Source: an uncultured Myxococcales bacterium | Lineage (GTDB): Bacteria > Myxococcota_A > UBA9042 > DTJE01 | Length of the DNA: 64,000 nucleotides | Assembly (NCBI GenBank): GCA_903936705.1 | Contig: CAIZWN010000054.1 | Location: forward strand, 1-64,000 | Direction: 5' to 3' | Shown here: positions 25,134 to 34,967 of the stretch, piece by piece | Layout: each line of letters opens with the position of its first letter | How positions within the stretch are numbered: position 1 is the stretch's first letter | Position numbers and translations under genes: made by a program | The notes under the pieces: model-generated | Told to the model about the DNA's origin: nothing | What the model saw: only the letters and a program-made list of their open reading frames with translations | Databases searched by the model: none

Positions 25134-26846
25134 TCAGTCCTGCATACGAACCTTCACGATTTCCTTCGCGCCTTCCGCGACCATCCGGGTAACGGTCCTG
25201 GTCCCCAGCGCCGGATGCTGGAACACGATCCGGTGCGACCCGACCGCGACCTTCAACGCCAGGATGGGCGTCCGCCCCAGCGCCTGGCCATCGACCACTA
25301 CTTCGGCCCATGGTTCGGCGTTCAGCACCAGCACGCCGGACAAGCCCGCCGCTTCCGTGGTGTTGCCTGTCGAGTCAGGCGCGGCAGGCACGGCGGGCGC
25401 GGCGGGTTCCAGCGGCGGATTCCTGGCCGCAGTGGCGCGCACGTTTTCATCCCCCGTATCCAGGCCTTTCACTGCCGGCGATCGACCGGACGACACTGGT
25501 AAACGCCCAGTCGGATTTTGTATTGAAGGCGCGCTTGCCGATCCCACACCGACCGCATCGATACTCCTCATACTGGGGACGGTGGAAGGAAAATACTGCT
25601 GTATCGAGGCGGCTCCAGGCTCCACGGCAACCTGCTGCCTAGCCACCACTCTTTCAGGGGAAAGTTCGCCCGCGGCGACCTGTGCGACTTCCCGATCCAG
25701 ATCCCCCTGCGGCCGGTTCCCAGATGGCCCCTGCCAGGCAAGAACGGCAATCGCAATACCGGCAGCCAGCACCGTGAACGCTGCGGCCGCCACGCCCCAT
25801 CGAACGCCCCGATGCGTTCCAGGCTTCTTGCGCCGCCTCCCGGTCATCCTATCGGCCGCCAAGGCAACGGATCTCGCATCGAGACTGGTCACCCCGTCAA
25901 GATCAGTTCGCGTCGGAACCGTTCGAGTGGTGGCCAGCGCAGCATCCACATCGACCCGGGTCTTGTCGTCATGCACGCCATCATCGAACCCGTCAACGGC
26001 GTCCCGCAGCGCGTCCCCGAACGCAGCGATTGTTGGAAATCGCTCGCCGGGCGAAGGCGACAAAGCCCTCCACAACACCGCGGACATGGCGGGTGGAACA
26101 CGCCGCCCGGATTCCCGGAAATCCAGTCCTGCCGGCCGTTCGGACAGCCGAGCCAGCAGTCCTCCGTCGTCCGCAGACGGGAACGGCCTGCGACCGGCAA
26201 TCAACTCGAACGTCACCAGAGCCAGCGCGTACTGATCGGCACGCCCGTCAATCGCCCGCCCCAGCATCATCTCGGGAGCCACGTACTCGGGTGTGCCTAT
26301 GAAAGCATCGCTTTTCGTCAGTTCCGGCAATTCGGGATGGGCGCGCCTGTCGGCAAGCAGGATTCCGAAATCGATCACCTTCAGACGTTCGGCCCTTGTG
26401 CCAGGAGCCACCAGAATCAGGTTCGACGGCTTGACGTCACGATGCACCAGGCCGCGAGCATGGGCTTCGTGCAGACCCGCCGCCGCCTGCGCCATCCAAC
26501 GGGCAATGTCCACAAGCGGAACGGGACGCCCCCGACGCAGGACTTCCAGAAGGCTGCACCCCTGAAGGTGTTCCATCACCAGGACCAGGTCACCGTCATC
26601 ATCGACCCCAAAATCGTGGTACGTCACGACACTGGGATGGTTGATACCGGCTACCAGCAAGGCCTCGCGACGAAAGCGCTCGCGCAGACCATCGTCGTCC
26701 CGCCTGCATGGTCGAGATGCCTTGATGGCGACTTCGCGGTCCAGAGCAACCTGCCGGCCAAGGAATATACGGCCGAACCCACCTTCCCCGATGGGCTGCC
26801 CCAGTCTGTATCTTCCCAGTACCCGCTCGCCAACCTCGCCCTTCAC
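25134..26846 (-). CDS. Hanks-type Ser/Thr protein kinase with transmembrane segment and PEGA domain
   Basis: A 570-residue membrane kinase. The catalytic domain spans about residues 12-275: P-loop GEGGFGRIF, Lys42 in VAIK, catalytic loop VHRDVKPSN, DFG in VIDFGI, activation segment GTPEYVAPE and DGRADQYALA. One transmembrane helix (AAFTVLAAGIAIAVLAW) follows near residue 355. The outer part is Pro/Ala-rich and ends in a PEGA repeat (LNAEPWAEVVVDGQALGRTP), which may sense or bind the envelope. Start is GTG 26846 with a weak G-rich SD. It converges with the small membrane protein gene. All catalytic residues appear intact. Confidence 0.92.
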   Translation of the reverse strand: MKGEVGERVLGRYRLGQPIGEGGFGRIFLGRQVALDREVAIKASRPCRRDDDGLRERFRREALLVAGINHPSVVTYHDFGVDDDGDLVLVMEHLQGCSLLEVLRRGRPVPLVDIARWMAQAAAGLHEAHARGLVHRDVKPSNLILVAPGTRAERLKVIDFGILLADRRAHPELPELTKSDAFIGTPEYVAPEMMLGRAIDGRADQYALALVTFELIAGRRPFPSADDGGLLARLSERPAGLDFRESGRRVPPAMSAVLWRALSPSPGERFPTIAAFGDALRDAVDGFDDGVHDDKTRVDVDAALATTRTVPTRTDLDGVTSLDARSVALAADRMTGRRRKKPGTHRGVRWGVAAAAFTVLAAGIAIAVLAWQGPSGNRPQGDLDREVAQVAAGELSPERVVARQQVAVEPGAASIQQYFPSTVPSMRSIDAVGVGSASAPSIQNPTGRLPVSSGRSPAVKGLDTGDENVRATAARNPPLEPAAPAVPAAPDSTGNTTEAAGLSGVLVLNAEPWAEVVVDGQALGRTPILALKVAVGSHRIVFQHPALGTRTVTRMVAEGAKEIVKVRMQD

Positions 26847-26872
26847 GCGGTCTTACCCCCCCCCGCCTGCCA

Positions 26873-27403
26873 CTAGAGTCCCGTCGCCGCATCCTGCCCT
26901 GACAGCTCGGCCAGCCGCTTCAACGCACGTGAAGTTGCATACCCCCCCCGCCCAGAGTAGTCAACCTTGCCCTGTGCGTCCACCACCACAACCGACGGCA
27001 ATGATCGGACACCATAGGCCTGCAGCGCACCGCCAGCCAGGCCAGCCGCTGGTATCACCAGCCCCCGCCCCTTCAGGAAATCGCGCAACACACGCGGGTC
27101 TTCGTCGCCCAGCAACAGAACCTTCATTCCTGGACGCTGCGCCATTGCCTGCGACACATCCGGCAATTCGGCCCTGCACGACGGGCACCATGTCGCGAAA
27201 AACAGCAGCGCAACCGGCGTTCCTCGGAACGAGTCCAGCGTCCACGTGCCCTGCCCCCCAGCGTCCACAGCCTGGAAGGCCGGCGCTATCGACCCCGTCG
27301 AAATCTGCGACGAACACCCACCTTCGGAGGCCGTCTTTGCCAGGAATACCAAAGCCAGACCGATCACCACCCAGCGAACCAGCTTCTTGAAGTTCTCGTT
27401 CAC
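26873..27403 (-). CDS. TlpA/ResA-like membrane-anchored thioredoxin
   Basis: A 176-residue protein with an N-terminal membrane anchor (VRWVVIGLALVFLAKTA) and a thioredoxin-fold domain carrying FFATWCPSCRAELP, whose WCPSC is the redox-active site, plus a LPSVVVVD cis-proline region. Such proteins reduce apocytochrome cysteines or other exported thiols. GTG 27403 follows AGGGGGC and is preferred over a start 30 nt upstream. It is divergent from the DsbA-like gene, making an oxidant/reductant pair. The multihaem cytochrome at 60324 is a plausible client. Confidence 0.87.
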   Translation of the reverse strand: MNENFKKLVRWVVIGLALVFLAKTASEGGCSSQISTGSIAPAFQAVDAGGQGTWTLDSFRGTPVALLFFATWCPSCRAELPDVSQAMAQRPGMKVLLLGDEDPRVLRDFLKGRGLVIPAAGLAGGALQAYGVRSLPSVVVVDAQGKVDYSGRGGYATSRALKRLAELSGQDAATGL

Positions 27404-27524
27404 ACGCCCCCTGCCATGCCCGGTGCCGCCCACCCGAGTCTAGGGAATATCGAAGCCACCAACGGAATTCTTGATCCCGCACGTTAACGCATGATAAGCA
27501 TCGTTCGTTCAAATTGGAGGCCTC

Positions 27525-28418
27525 ATGAGATCCGCAGCTCTTGTAGTCGCATTCCTGGCCGTTGCCGGGGGATTTTTTGCCCTGGGTCGCTTCACTGCAT
27601 CGCAGTCGGCAGCGCCTGCTGCCACCGCACCCGCCCCTACTGCAGCACCAGCTGTTGCGGCCCAGCGACCGCAGCCGCAACCTGCAGGACAGCCGCCTGC
27701 GATCTTCCGCGTCGATGGGGACCGCCCACCTGCTGCAAGGCCGCCACCGCCCCCTCCGCAGTACCCGGTTCCTGCCGACACCAAGCCGGCAACGGATCCC
27801 AGTCCATCCAAGGGCCCCGCAAACGCCAAGGTGATCGTGCTGGAGGTGTCCGATTTCCAGTGCCCCGTATGCAAGCGCGCCTATGAACCGCTGCGGGCGC
27901 TGGCCGACGATTTCCCCGGAATGGTCCGACTGGTATTCAAGCAGAACCCTCTGGACATGCACAGAAACGCATGGAACGCAGCAGCCGCCTCGATGGCCGC
28001 AGCCCGCCAGGGCAAGTTTGACGCGTTCGCGGACATTCTGTTCCAGAACCAGTCGTCACTGGACGAAGCGTCCCTGACGCGATTTTCCCAGCAGATCGGT
28101 CTTGACGCAGCAAAATTCAGGAAGGATTACGAAGACCTCACGGTCCGAGCGCGGGCGAAGGCCGAAGGCAACGCAGCCACGGCGATGGGTGCTGCCGGTA
28201 CGCCGGCGTTCTTCGTAAACGGCCAGATGCAGGTAGGCTGGGCCTCGTACGAGGCCATCAAGCAGATGGCGCAGCAGGAGATCCAGGCGGTCGATGCCCT
28301 GATGGCACAGGGACGTTCCCTGAAGGATGCCCGGATCGAGCGCGTAAAGGCCAACCTGGCTGACAAGGCTGACGCGTTCCTCGCATCCCCGCTTGGTTCG
28401 GAGTATCGTCAGCCTTGA
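27525..28418 (+). CDS. DsbA/BdbD-like thioredoxin-fold disulfide oxidoreductase
   Basis: A 297-residue exported protein: N-terminal signal anchor (ALVVAFLAVAGGFFALGRF), a long Pro/Ala-rich linker to about residue 97, then a DsbA-like domain with FQCPVCKRAYE (CPVC active site), the inserted helical domain and the cis-proline segment GTPAFFVNGQ. These enzymes introduce disulfides into exported proteins, and the Cys-rich lipoprotein at 17762 would need such help. GGAGG lies 5 nt before ATG 27525. The lon gene follows in the same direction 67 bp later. Confidence 0.88.
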   Translation: MRSAALVVAFLAVAGGFFALGRFTASQSAAPAATAPAPTAAPAVAAQRPQPQPAGQPPAIFRVDGDRPPAARPPPPPPQYPVPADTKPATDPSPSKGPANAKVIVLEVSDFQCPVCKRAYEPLRALADDFPGMVRLVFKQNPLDMHRNAWNAAAASMAAARQGKFDAFADILFQNQSSLDEASLTRFSQQIGLDAAKFRKDYEDLTVRARAKAEGNAATAMGAAGTPAFFVNGQMQVGWASYEAIKQMAQQEIQAVDALMAQGRSLKDARIERVKANLADKADAFLASPLGSEYRQP

Positions 28419-28485
28419 TTTTCCCACAGTCGTTGCCATTCTTGCGGGTAACGCGCCCGTCTGGGGCACAACGGAGTCTGACGAC

Positions 28486-30978
28486 ATGACGACCAGAAAC
28501 AAGAAGCCTGAAGGCGACGAAGTACCGCAGCCTACGGCTTCGCTGCCAATTCTCCCTTTGCGGAATTCGGTCCTGTTTCCAGGACTGGTGATGCCACTTG
28601 TAATCGGTCGGGAAAAGACCTTGCGCCTGCTGGATCTGGCGGCTGGCAAGGACGAACCGATTGGCGTCCTGACCCAGAAGGACAAGGACATCCACGATCC
28701 GAACCCCGAGGACTTGTACACGATGGGCACCACCGCCCGCATTCTGCGCATCGTTCGCGAACGCGAGCAGGGCGTGGACATCGTCGTCCAGGGCATCCAG
28801 CGGTTCCAGGTGAACAAGTTCACCCAGACATCGCCCTTCCTTGCTGCCAGCGTCACGCTGGTTCCCGAGGAGGACCGCAAGGACGTCGAGACCGAAGCGT
28901 TGATGCGGACGCTGAAGGCACTGACGACCGAGGTTCTGCAACTGATTCCGGAAATGCCTTCCAGCGCCGGAGACATGGTCGATCAAGTTGAATCGCCCTC
29001 GCGCCTGGTCTACTTGATCGCATCAAACCTGCCCATCAGCACCGAGGAGAAGATGCAGATCCTCGGGATGACCGACGTGGCTGACGCCATGCGGACCACC
29101 CTGAAGATCCTGCACCACCACCTTGAGGTGCTGCGCGTAACGCAGAAGATCAACACCGAGGTCAAGGGCGAGCTGAACAAGAGCCAGCGCGAATACCTGC
29201 TGCGCCAGCAGATCAAGGCCATCCAGAAGGAACTTGGCGAACTGGAGGACGACGGCGACATCCTGGACGAACTCCAGGACAAGCTGGTCAAGATGGTGCT
29301 GCCCGACGAGGTCAGAAAGGTTGCCGAAAAAGAGATGCGCCGCCTGCGTTCGATTCAGCCGTCCTCGCCCGAATACACGGTGGCGCGGACATACCTGGAC
29401 TGGATCTGCGAGCTGCCATGGGGCGTTTCGACGCCCGATAACCTGGACGTGCCCCACGCGCGCCAGGTGCTGGACGAGGACCACTACGACCTGGACAAGA
29501 TCAAGAAGCGCATCCTGGAGTACCTTGCCGTCAGCAAGCTGCGCAACAACCTGCGCGGACCTATCCTTTGCCTGGTCGGCCCCCCCGGCGTAGGAAAGAC
29601 GTCACTGGGCCAGAGCGTCGCACGAGCGCTGGGCCGGAAGTTCGTGCACGTCAGTCTGGGCGGCGTCAGGGACGAGGCCGAGATCCGTGGCCACCGACGC
29701 ACCTATATCGGCGCCCTGCCCGGCAAGATCATCCAGTCCCTGAAAAGGGCCGAATCCAAGAACCCTGTCTTCATGATGGACGAGATCGACAAGCTGGGGC
29801 GAGACTGGCGTGGCGATCCCACCAGTGCACTGCTGGAGGTACTGGACCCGGAACAGAACCACAGCTTCATGGACCACTATCTGGACGTGCCGTTCGACCT
29901 TTCGTCCATCCTGTTCATCACGACGGCGAACGTGACCGACACCATCCCGCCGCCGTTGATGGACCGCATGGAACTGCTGGAGCTTCCCGGATACACCCCC
30001 GAGGAAAAGATCGCGATCGCCAGGCGGCACCTGCTGCCCAAACAGATCAAGGAACACGGCCTGACCGAGGCGCAGGTCCCGCTGACCGACAAACAGATCC
30101 TGTTCGCCCTCGAGCACTGGACCCGGGAGGCCGGCGTGCGCAACCTGGAGCGCGTCATGGCCGGCATCTGCCGCGGCATCGCGGTGAAGGTTGTCGAGGG
30201 CACGTGGGCCGAAGGCCAGGAACTGTCCGAAACGATAATCGGCGACTTCCTGGGACCGGAACAGTTTGCCCCCGACGCCGTCGAGCGGACCGAATGCCCC
30301 GGCATCGCCACCGGCCTTGCCTGGACCTCGACCGGCGGCGAGATTCTGTACATCGAGGCGTCAAAGATGGCCGGAAAGGGCCGGCTGAAGCTGACCGGCC
30401 AACTGGGCGACGTCATGAAGGAGTCCGCGCAGATAGCGTTGTCGTACCTTCAAAGCAATGCCCTGGCGTTCGGTGTCGACGAACGCATGTTCGAGACCGC
30501 CGATCTGCACATCCACGTGCCGGCAGGCGCCATCCCGAAAGACGGACCCTCGGCTGGTGTAACAATGTTCACAGCCCTGTTCTCGCTGATGACGGGCCGC
30601 AAGGTTCGCAGCGACACGGCGATGACTGGCGAGATCACATTGCGCGGTCTGGTGCTGCCTATCGGTGGCATCAAGAACAAGGTGCTTGCGGCCCAGCGAG
30701 GCGGCATTTCGCGCATCGTCCTGCCCGAGCGCAACCGCAAGGATTTGACCGAGATCCCCGAGCAGGTCCGCCGCGAGATGGAATTCGTGTTTGTCCGCAA
30801 GATGGACGAACTGCTTCTGCAGGTCATCGAACGCAAGGAAGGCGAGGACCTGTTCAAAGCCCCCATCAAGCTGCCCGAAAGCGTCCTGCCGCGAGTATCG
30901 GATGATGACGAGGACGAGGTGCCCGAGGTTCGCAAGCCCGAGGTTCTCGAGGACCTCCCTCCCCGCCCGACGGTCTGA
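28486..30978 (+). CDS. lon: ATP-dependent protease Lon
   Basis: An 830-residue LonA-type protease. The N-terminal substrate-binding domain opens LPILPLRNSVLFPG; the AAA module has GPPGVGKT and VFMMDEIDKLG; the C-terminal peptidase has the dyad Ser689 (KDGPSAGV) and Lys732 (GGIKNKVLAA), 43 residues apart as in E. coli Lon. A short acidic tail follows. It degrades misfolded and regulatory proteins in the cytoplasm. ATG 28486 gives the family N-terminus; a longer in-frame start at 28393 would lie inside the DsbA-like gene. Confidence 0.97.
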   Translation: MTTRNKKPEGDEVPQPTASLPILPLRNSVLFPGLVMPLVIGREKTLRLLDLAAGKDEPIGVLTQKDKDIHDPNPEDLYTMGTTARILRIVREREQGVDIVVQGIQRFQVNKFTQTSPFLAASVTLVPEEDRKDVETEALMRTLKALTTEVLQLIPEMPSSAGDMVDQVESPSRLVYLIASNLPISTEEKMQILGMTDVADAMRTTLKILHHHLEVLRVTQKINTEVKGELNKSQREYLLRQQIKAIQKELGELEDDGDILDELQDKLVKMVLPDEVRKVAEKEMRRLRSIQPSSPEYTVARTYLDWICELPWGVSTPDNLDVPHARQVLDEDHYDLDKIKKRILEYLAVSKLRNNLRGPILCLVGPPGVGKTSLGQSVARALGRKFVHVSLGGVRDEAEIRGHRRTYIGALPGKIIQSLKRAESKNPVFMMDEIDKLGRDWRGDPTSALLEVLDPEQNHSFMDHYLDVPFDLSSILFITTANVTDTIPPPLMDRMELLELPGYTPEEKIAIARRHLLPKQIKEHGLTEAQVPLTDKQILFALEHWTREAGVRNLERVMAGICRGIAVKVVEGTWAEGQELSETIIGDFLGPEQFAPDAVERTECPGIATGLAWTSTGGEILYIEASKMAGKGRLKLTGQLGDVMKESAQIALSYLQSNALAFGVDERMFETADLHIHVPAGAIPKDGPSAGVTMFTALFSLMTGRKVRSDTAMTGEITLRGLVLPIGGIKNKVLAAQRGGISRIVLPERNRKDLTEIPEQVRREMEFVFVRKMDELLLQVIERKEGEDLFKAPIKLPESVLPRVSDDDEDEVPEVRKPEVLEDLPPRPTV

Positions 30979-31124
30979 CCGCCTGCCCGCAATCAGCAGC
31001 AGCCACGATTGCTGACATTGTGTGTTGCCTCTGACGATCCGCCAGCGCAAAATGAGTTTCAAACCTTGAACAGGAAGGCAACGGCGGGCGATCGGTCACG
31101 TTGATCTTCCCAGAGGGGACTGCA

Positions 31125-32582
31125 ATGGAAAAAGGCATGGTCAGGAACGCAAGGCTGGCGCTGTCCCAGGTACTGGAGGTGCGCGACGGCGAGAACTTCC
31201 TGGTGGTCACCGATTCCCTGACATCAACTGTAGCCGACGCTTTTTTCGCGGCTGCCGAGTCCCTGGGCGCACGGCCGATTCGCTATATGCTGAAGGAATC
31301 AGACAGGCCTTTGACCGAGATTCCCGAGAACCTGATGGTCCTGGTACCGGATGTGGATATCGCCGTAACCTGCTTTGACGGGCGTGTCGAGGAAACCCCG
31401 TTCCGGATCCAGTTGCTGCGCGCACTTTCCAAGGTTGCAAGACGCATCGGCCACGCCCCGGGGATCACTGAATCGATGCTGCTGCAGGGGCCGATGGACG
31501 TCGACTATGAATCAATGGCGGTTGCGGCGCATGACCTGATCCGGCGATTCAACGGCGCGATACGTGTCCGACTGACCGCGCCGGGCGGGACCGATCTGTA
31601 CCTGTCGATCGATGGAAGGCCGTTCTCGACCGACACCGTGATAGCCGACGGCGGATGGGGAAACCTGCCATGCGGCGAGATATGGTGCGCCCCGATCGAG
31701 GTGTCCGGCGAAGGTATCCTGGTTTGCGACGCATCCATCGGAGACCTGGGTGCGGTGCCTGCACCGGTCAAACTGACGATATCGCAGGGCAAAGTCACGA
31801 CAATCGAGTGTTCCGACGCAGCCTATCGCCAGCGCGTTGCGGACGCGATGTCGGTGGACGATGGAGCAAGGATCGTCGGGGAACTGGGCATTGGTCTGAA
31901 CCCGGGGGCCAGGGTTACCGGAAACCTGCTGGAGGACGAGAAGGCGTTCCGGACAATACATGTGGCGTTCGGCAACAACCGTGACATGGGCGGCGGCCAG
32001 AATTCGTCGAATACCCATCGCGATTTTCTGGTACTGCGGCCCACCCTTGAGGTGGAGTTCGCGTTCGGAAACCGCGAGCGTCTGATCGTGGGCGGCGAAG
32101 TCGTGCCGCGCCCAATGACACGCGATGCAACCGAGGCTCACCGCTTCCACAACGTGCTGGTGGCAGTTGACTACTCCGACGCCTCGATCGAGGCCCTGCG
32201 TTGCGCCGACTCGATTGCCAGAAAGGACGACGCAACGCTGCTTGTATGCCATGTCCTGGTGCGCCCGCCGACCGTCAGCCCCCTTTTCCCGCACTACGTG
32301 TCGATGCCCGACCAGGACTGGACTCACCAGCACGAGGTGGAAGCTGCGGAGCGCCTTGACGACCTGGTGCGCCAGCACACGCCACGCCCGCCTGACGCCT
32401 ACAACTCCCTGATTCCCTGGGGAGACCCAGCCTCGACTCTGGTGGAACTGGCCGAACAACGTGGCGTGGACCTGATAGTGCTGGCGAACCGCGGTTCGTC
32501 GGCTTTGACACGCTGGGTTCTGGGCAGCGTGGCAACATCTGTCGCAGCCAACGCACGATGTCCTGTTCTGCTGGTGCGCTAG
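31125..32582 (+). CDS. M29-like aminopeptidase fused to a C-terminal universal stress protein domain
   Basis: A 485-residue two-domain protein. Residues 1-340 match thermophilic (M29) aminopeptidases: LPCGEIWCAPIE, then GELGIGLNPGARVTGNLLED with candidate metal-binding Glu residues, HVAFGNN and THRDF. Residues about 345-485 are a UspA domain: NVLVAVDYSDASIEALRCAD, the linker LIPWGDPASTLVELAEQRGV, LIVLANRGSS and a final CPVLLVR. The ATP-binding pattern G-2x-G-9x-G(S/T) is only partly met (NRGSSALTRWVLGSVATS). ATG 31125 follows GAGGGG by 7 nt. The peptidase may be controlled by nucleotide or stress through the Usp part; this fusion is unusual. Confidence 0.8.
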   Translation: MEKGMVRNARLALSQVLEVRDGENFLVVTDSLTSTVADAFFAAAESLGARPIRYMLKESDRPLTEIPENLMVLVPDVDIAVTCFDGRVEETPFRIQLLRALSKVARRIGHAPGITESMLLQGPMDVDYESMAVAAHDLIRRFNGAIRVRLTAPGGTDLYLSIDGRPFSTDTVIADGGWGNLPCGEIWCAPIEVSGEGILVCDASIGDLGAVPAPVKLTISQGKVTTIECSDAAYRQRVADAMSVDDGARIVGELGIGLNPGARVTGNLLEDEKAFRTIHVAFGNNRDMGGGQNSSNTHRDFLVLRPTLEVEFAFGNRERLIVGGEVVPRPMTRDATEAHRFHNVLVAVDYSDASIEALRCADSIARKDDATLLVCHVLVRPPTVSPLFPHYVSMPDQDWTHQHEVEAAERLDDLVRQHTPRPPDAYNSLIPWGDPASTLVELAEQRGVDLIVLANRGSSALTRWVLGSVATSVAANARCPVLLVR

Positions 32583-32639
32583 TTTTTCCTAGAACCTGGC
32601 TTCCTTGACCCACCCTGGGGGGGATGGTACAACCTGTTC

Positions 32640-34091
32640 ATGTCGGTGATCAACGCGCGCCTGCTGCCTTGCCTGCTTACGCCACTGTTGCTGCTGGTTC
32701 CATTTGCTCCGGCCGATGCCGCAGTTCATCGCATCGTGCTTGACGGCGCGATTGACCCTCTGCACGCCGAGTACGTCGTGCGCGGCATCGACCTTGCGGA
32801 ACGCGAGGGGTCTTCGCTGGTATTGATTGTTCTGAACACCCCTGGCGGCCTGGTCGATTCGATGGAGACCATGGTCCAGAGGATGCTGGCCTCCCGGGTT
32901 CCCGTTGCCGTTTTCGTGTCGCCACCCGGCGGAAAGGCAGCCTCGGCCGGTTTCTTCCTTCTTGTGTCCGCCGACATCGCGGCCATGGCGCCAGGAACGC
33001 GTACAGGTGCGGCTCACCCGATCCTGTCCATAGGCGGCATCCTCCCTATGCCCGAGCCCGAGAAGTTGCCCTCCGGGAAGCCTCAAGAAGGCGCCGTTGA
33101 TGAAGCCCTGGACGGCGGCGGCAAGCCGCCTGACAAGCCATCGGCCCTTCCCTCGGGCGCTCGGCCGCCAGCCGAACAATCCTCGGTCCTGATGCAGAAG
33201 ATCACGAACGACGTGACCGCCTACCTGCGGGCCATAGCCGAGCGCCGAGGCCGCAATGCCCAGACGGCAACCCTGGCAGTCACCGAGTCGAAGTCCTGGA
33301 CCGACAAGGAGGCTCTGGACGCGAACCTGATTGACCTCGTGGCTACATCCGACATTGAACTGCTGTCGAAACTGCACAATCGCGAGGTGAAACTGCTGGA
33401 CGGAACCGTAAGAACGCTGTCCGTGCAGGATCAACCGGTCACGACGATCGAGATGACCTTCCGCGAGAAGGCATTGTCATTCCTGGTAAACCCGAATCTG
33501 GCGTTCCTGCTGCTGCTGGTCGGCGCCCTTCTGATTTATGTCGAGGTGACCCACGCCGGGATGATCCTGCCAGGGGTAATAGGCGGCCTGTGCCTGTTGC
33601 TGGCCGTCACGGGATTTTCCTTCCTGCCGGTGACAGCCTCGGGAGTGTTGTTGATCCTGGCGGCGATCGGCCTGTTCGTCGCGGAGGTCTTCGTGACATC
33701 CTTCGGACTCCTCGCATTGCTGGGCGCGGTGGCGCTGGCGATTGGAGGAATCATGCTGGTCGATGTCCCCGAACAGGAGTTCGGCGTGGATCCCATACTG
33801 GCTATCGCTGCTGCACTGGCGTTTGGCGCGATCACAGTCTTTCTTGGCACGATCGTGTTGAAGGCGCTGCGGCGGGAAACTACGACCGGGTCCGAGGGAA
33901 TGATCGGCAAGGAGGGCACTGCGGTGACCCTGGTCGAGGCCGATGGGAAGGTCCTTCTTAACGGCGAATATTGGAATGCGTCGGCCGACACCCCGATCCT
34001 GCCGGGGACTGCGGTACGATGCATTGCCATTTCAGGTTTGAAGGTCAAGGTAACACCGGTGGAGCCGGCCCAGGTGCAGATATCCGGGTAG
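32640..34091 (+). CDS. NfeD-family membrane-bound serine protease (long form)
   Basis: A 483-residue protein: signal peptide, ClpP-like serine protease domain (LNTPGGLVDSMETM, then PPGGKAASAGFF with the predicted catalytic Ser), four to five transmembrane helices from about residue 283, and a C-terminal OB-fold NfeD domain (GKEGTAVTLVEADGKVLLNG). Long NfeD proteins cleave the C-terminus of their stomatin partner. The SPFH gene follows directly, the standard NfeD-stomatin operon. A Pro/Lys-rich insertion of about 40 residues sits after residue 135. The SD is poorly placed. Confidence 0.93.
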   Translation: MSVINARLLPCLLTPLLLLVPFAPADAAVHRIVLDGAIDPLHAEYVVRGIDLAEREGSSLVLIVLNTPGGLVDSMETMVQRMLASRVPVAVFVSPPGGKAASAGFFLLVSADIAAMAPGTRTGAAHPILSIGGILPMPEPEKLPSGKPQEGAVDEALDGGGKPPDKPSALPSGARPPAEQSSVLMQKITNDVTAYLRAIAERRGRNAQTATLAVTESKSWTDKEALDANLIDLVATSDIELLSKLHNREVKLLDGTVRTLSVQDQPVTTIEMTFREKALSFLVNPNLAFLLLLVGALLIYVEVTHAGMILPGVIGGLCLLLAVTGFSFLPVTASGVLLILAAIGLFVAEVFVTSFGLLALLGAVALAIGGIMLVDVPEQEFGVDPILAIAAALAFGAITVFLGTIVLKALRRETTTGSEGMIGKEGTAVTLVEADGKVLLNGEYWNASADTPILPGTAVRCIAISGLKVKVTPVEPAQVQISG

Positions 34092-34166
34092 TTCATCAAC
34101 CGCTGCGGTTCCGCTGACCTAGCCGATAGGTCACTGATTCAATTGCCATTTTTCATGGAGGAGAAC

Positions 34167-34931
34167 ATGGACGAGCTTCTGGTCACCATCCTGAAAGGTC
34201 CCGCCGTCATCGTAATGCTGGTACTGGCCTACCTGTTCACGGCCGTTCACGTGCTGCGCGAGTACGAGCGCGGAGTCATCTTCCGGCTGGGTCGCATCCT
34301 GGGCAAGCCCAAGGGTCCGGGCCTTATCTTCGTGTTCTGGCCTATCGATCGGATCGTCAAGGTCGATCTGCGCACCATCACGATGGACGTTCCGCCGCAG
34401 GATATCGTTACACGGGATAACGTCACTGCACGCGTAAACGCCGTGTGCTACTTCCGTGTCGTCGATGCATCAAGGGCTATCATCGAGGTCGAAAACTACC
34501 TTTACGCGACTTCTCAGCTTGCCCAGACAACCCTGCGCTCGGTGCTGGGCGAGTGCGAGCTGGACGAACTGCTGTCGCAACGCGAAAAGTTGAACCTGCG
34601 CCTGCAGGAAATTCTTGACCGCCACACCGACACCTGGGGCATCAAGGTGTCGCTGGTCGAAATGAAACAGGTCGACCTGCCCGACGAGATGCGGCGAGCC
34701 CTGGCCCGCCAGGCCGAAGCCGAGCGCGAGAAGCGAGCAAAGATCATCCATGCAGCAGGCGAACTCGAAGCATCGCAAAAGCTGTGGGAGGCATCGCTGG
34801 TACTGGCACAGGAACCAGTCGCCGTGCAACTGCGCTACCTGCAGACTCTGACCGAGATCGGCGTCGAAAAGAACACGACGGTCGTGTTCCCCATCCCCAT
34901 GGACATACTTTCGATTTTCCAGAAGAAGTAG
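34167..34931 (+). CDS. SPFH/stomatin-like membrane scaffold protein
   Basis: A 254-residue protein with one N-terminal membrane hairpin ([19 protein letters not shown]), then the SPFH domain: [22 protein letters not shown] and [18 protein letters not shown], ending in a coiled-coil ([20 protein letters not shown]). It forms oligomeric rings in membrane microdomains and is the usual partner of the NfeD protease encoded 75 bp upstream. ATG 34167 has GGAGG 5 nt upstream; two nearer-upstream ATGs lie before that SD. Confidence 0.95.
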   Translation: MDELLVTILKGPAVIVMLVLAYLFTAVHVLREYERGVIFRLGRILGKPKGPGLIFVFWPIDRIVKVDLRTITMDVPPQDIVTRDNVTARVNAVCYFRVVDASRAIIEVENYLYATSQLAQTTLRSVLGECELDELLSQREKLNLRLQEILDRHTDTWGIKVSLVEMKQVDLPDEMRRALARQAEAEREKRAKIIHAAGELEASQKLWEASLVLAQEPVAVQLRYLQTLTEIGVEKNTTVVFPIPMDILSIFQKK

Positions 34932-34967
34932 GCCTGACGAACTGGCGCAGCACTGGAACCCGCAGAA

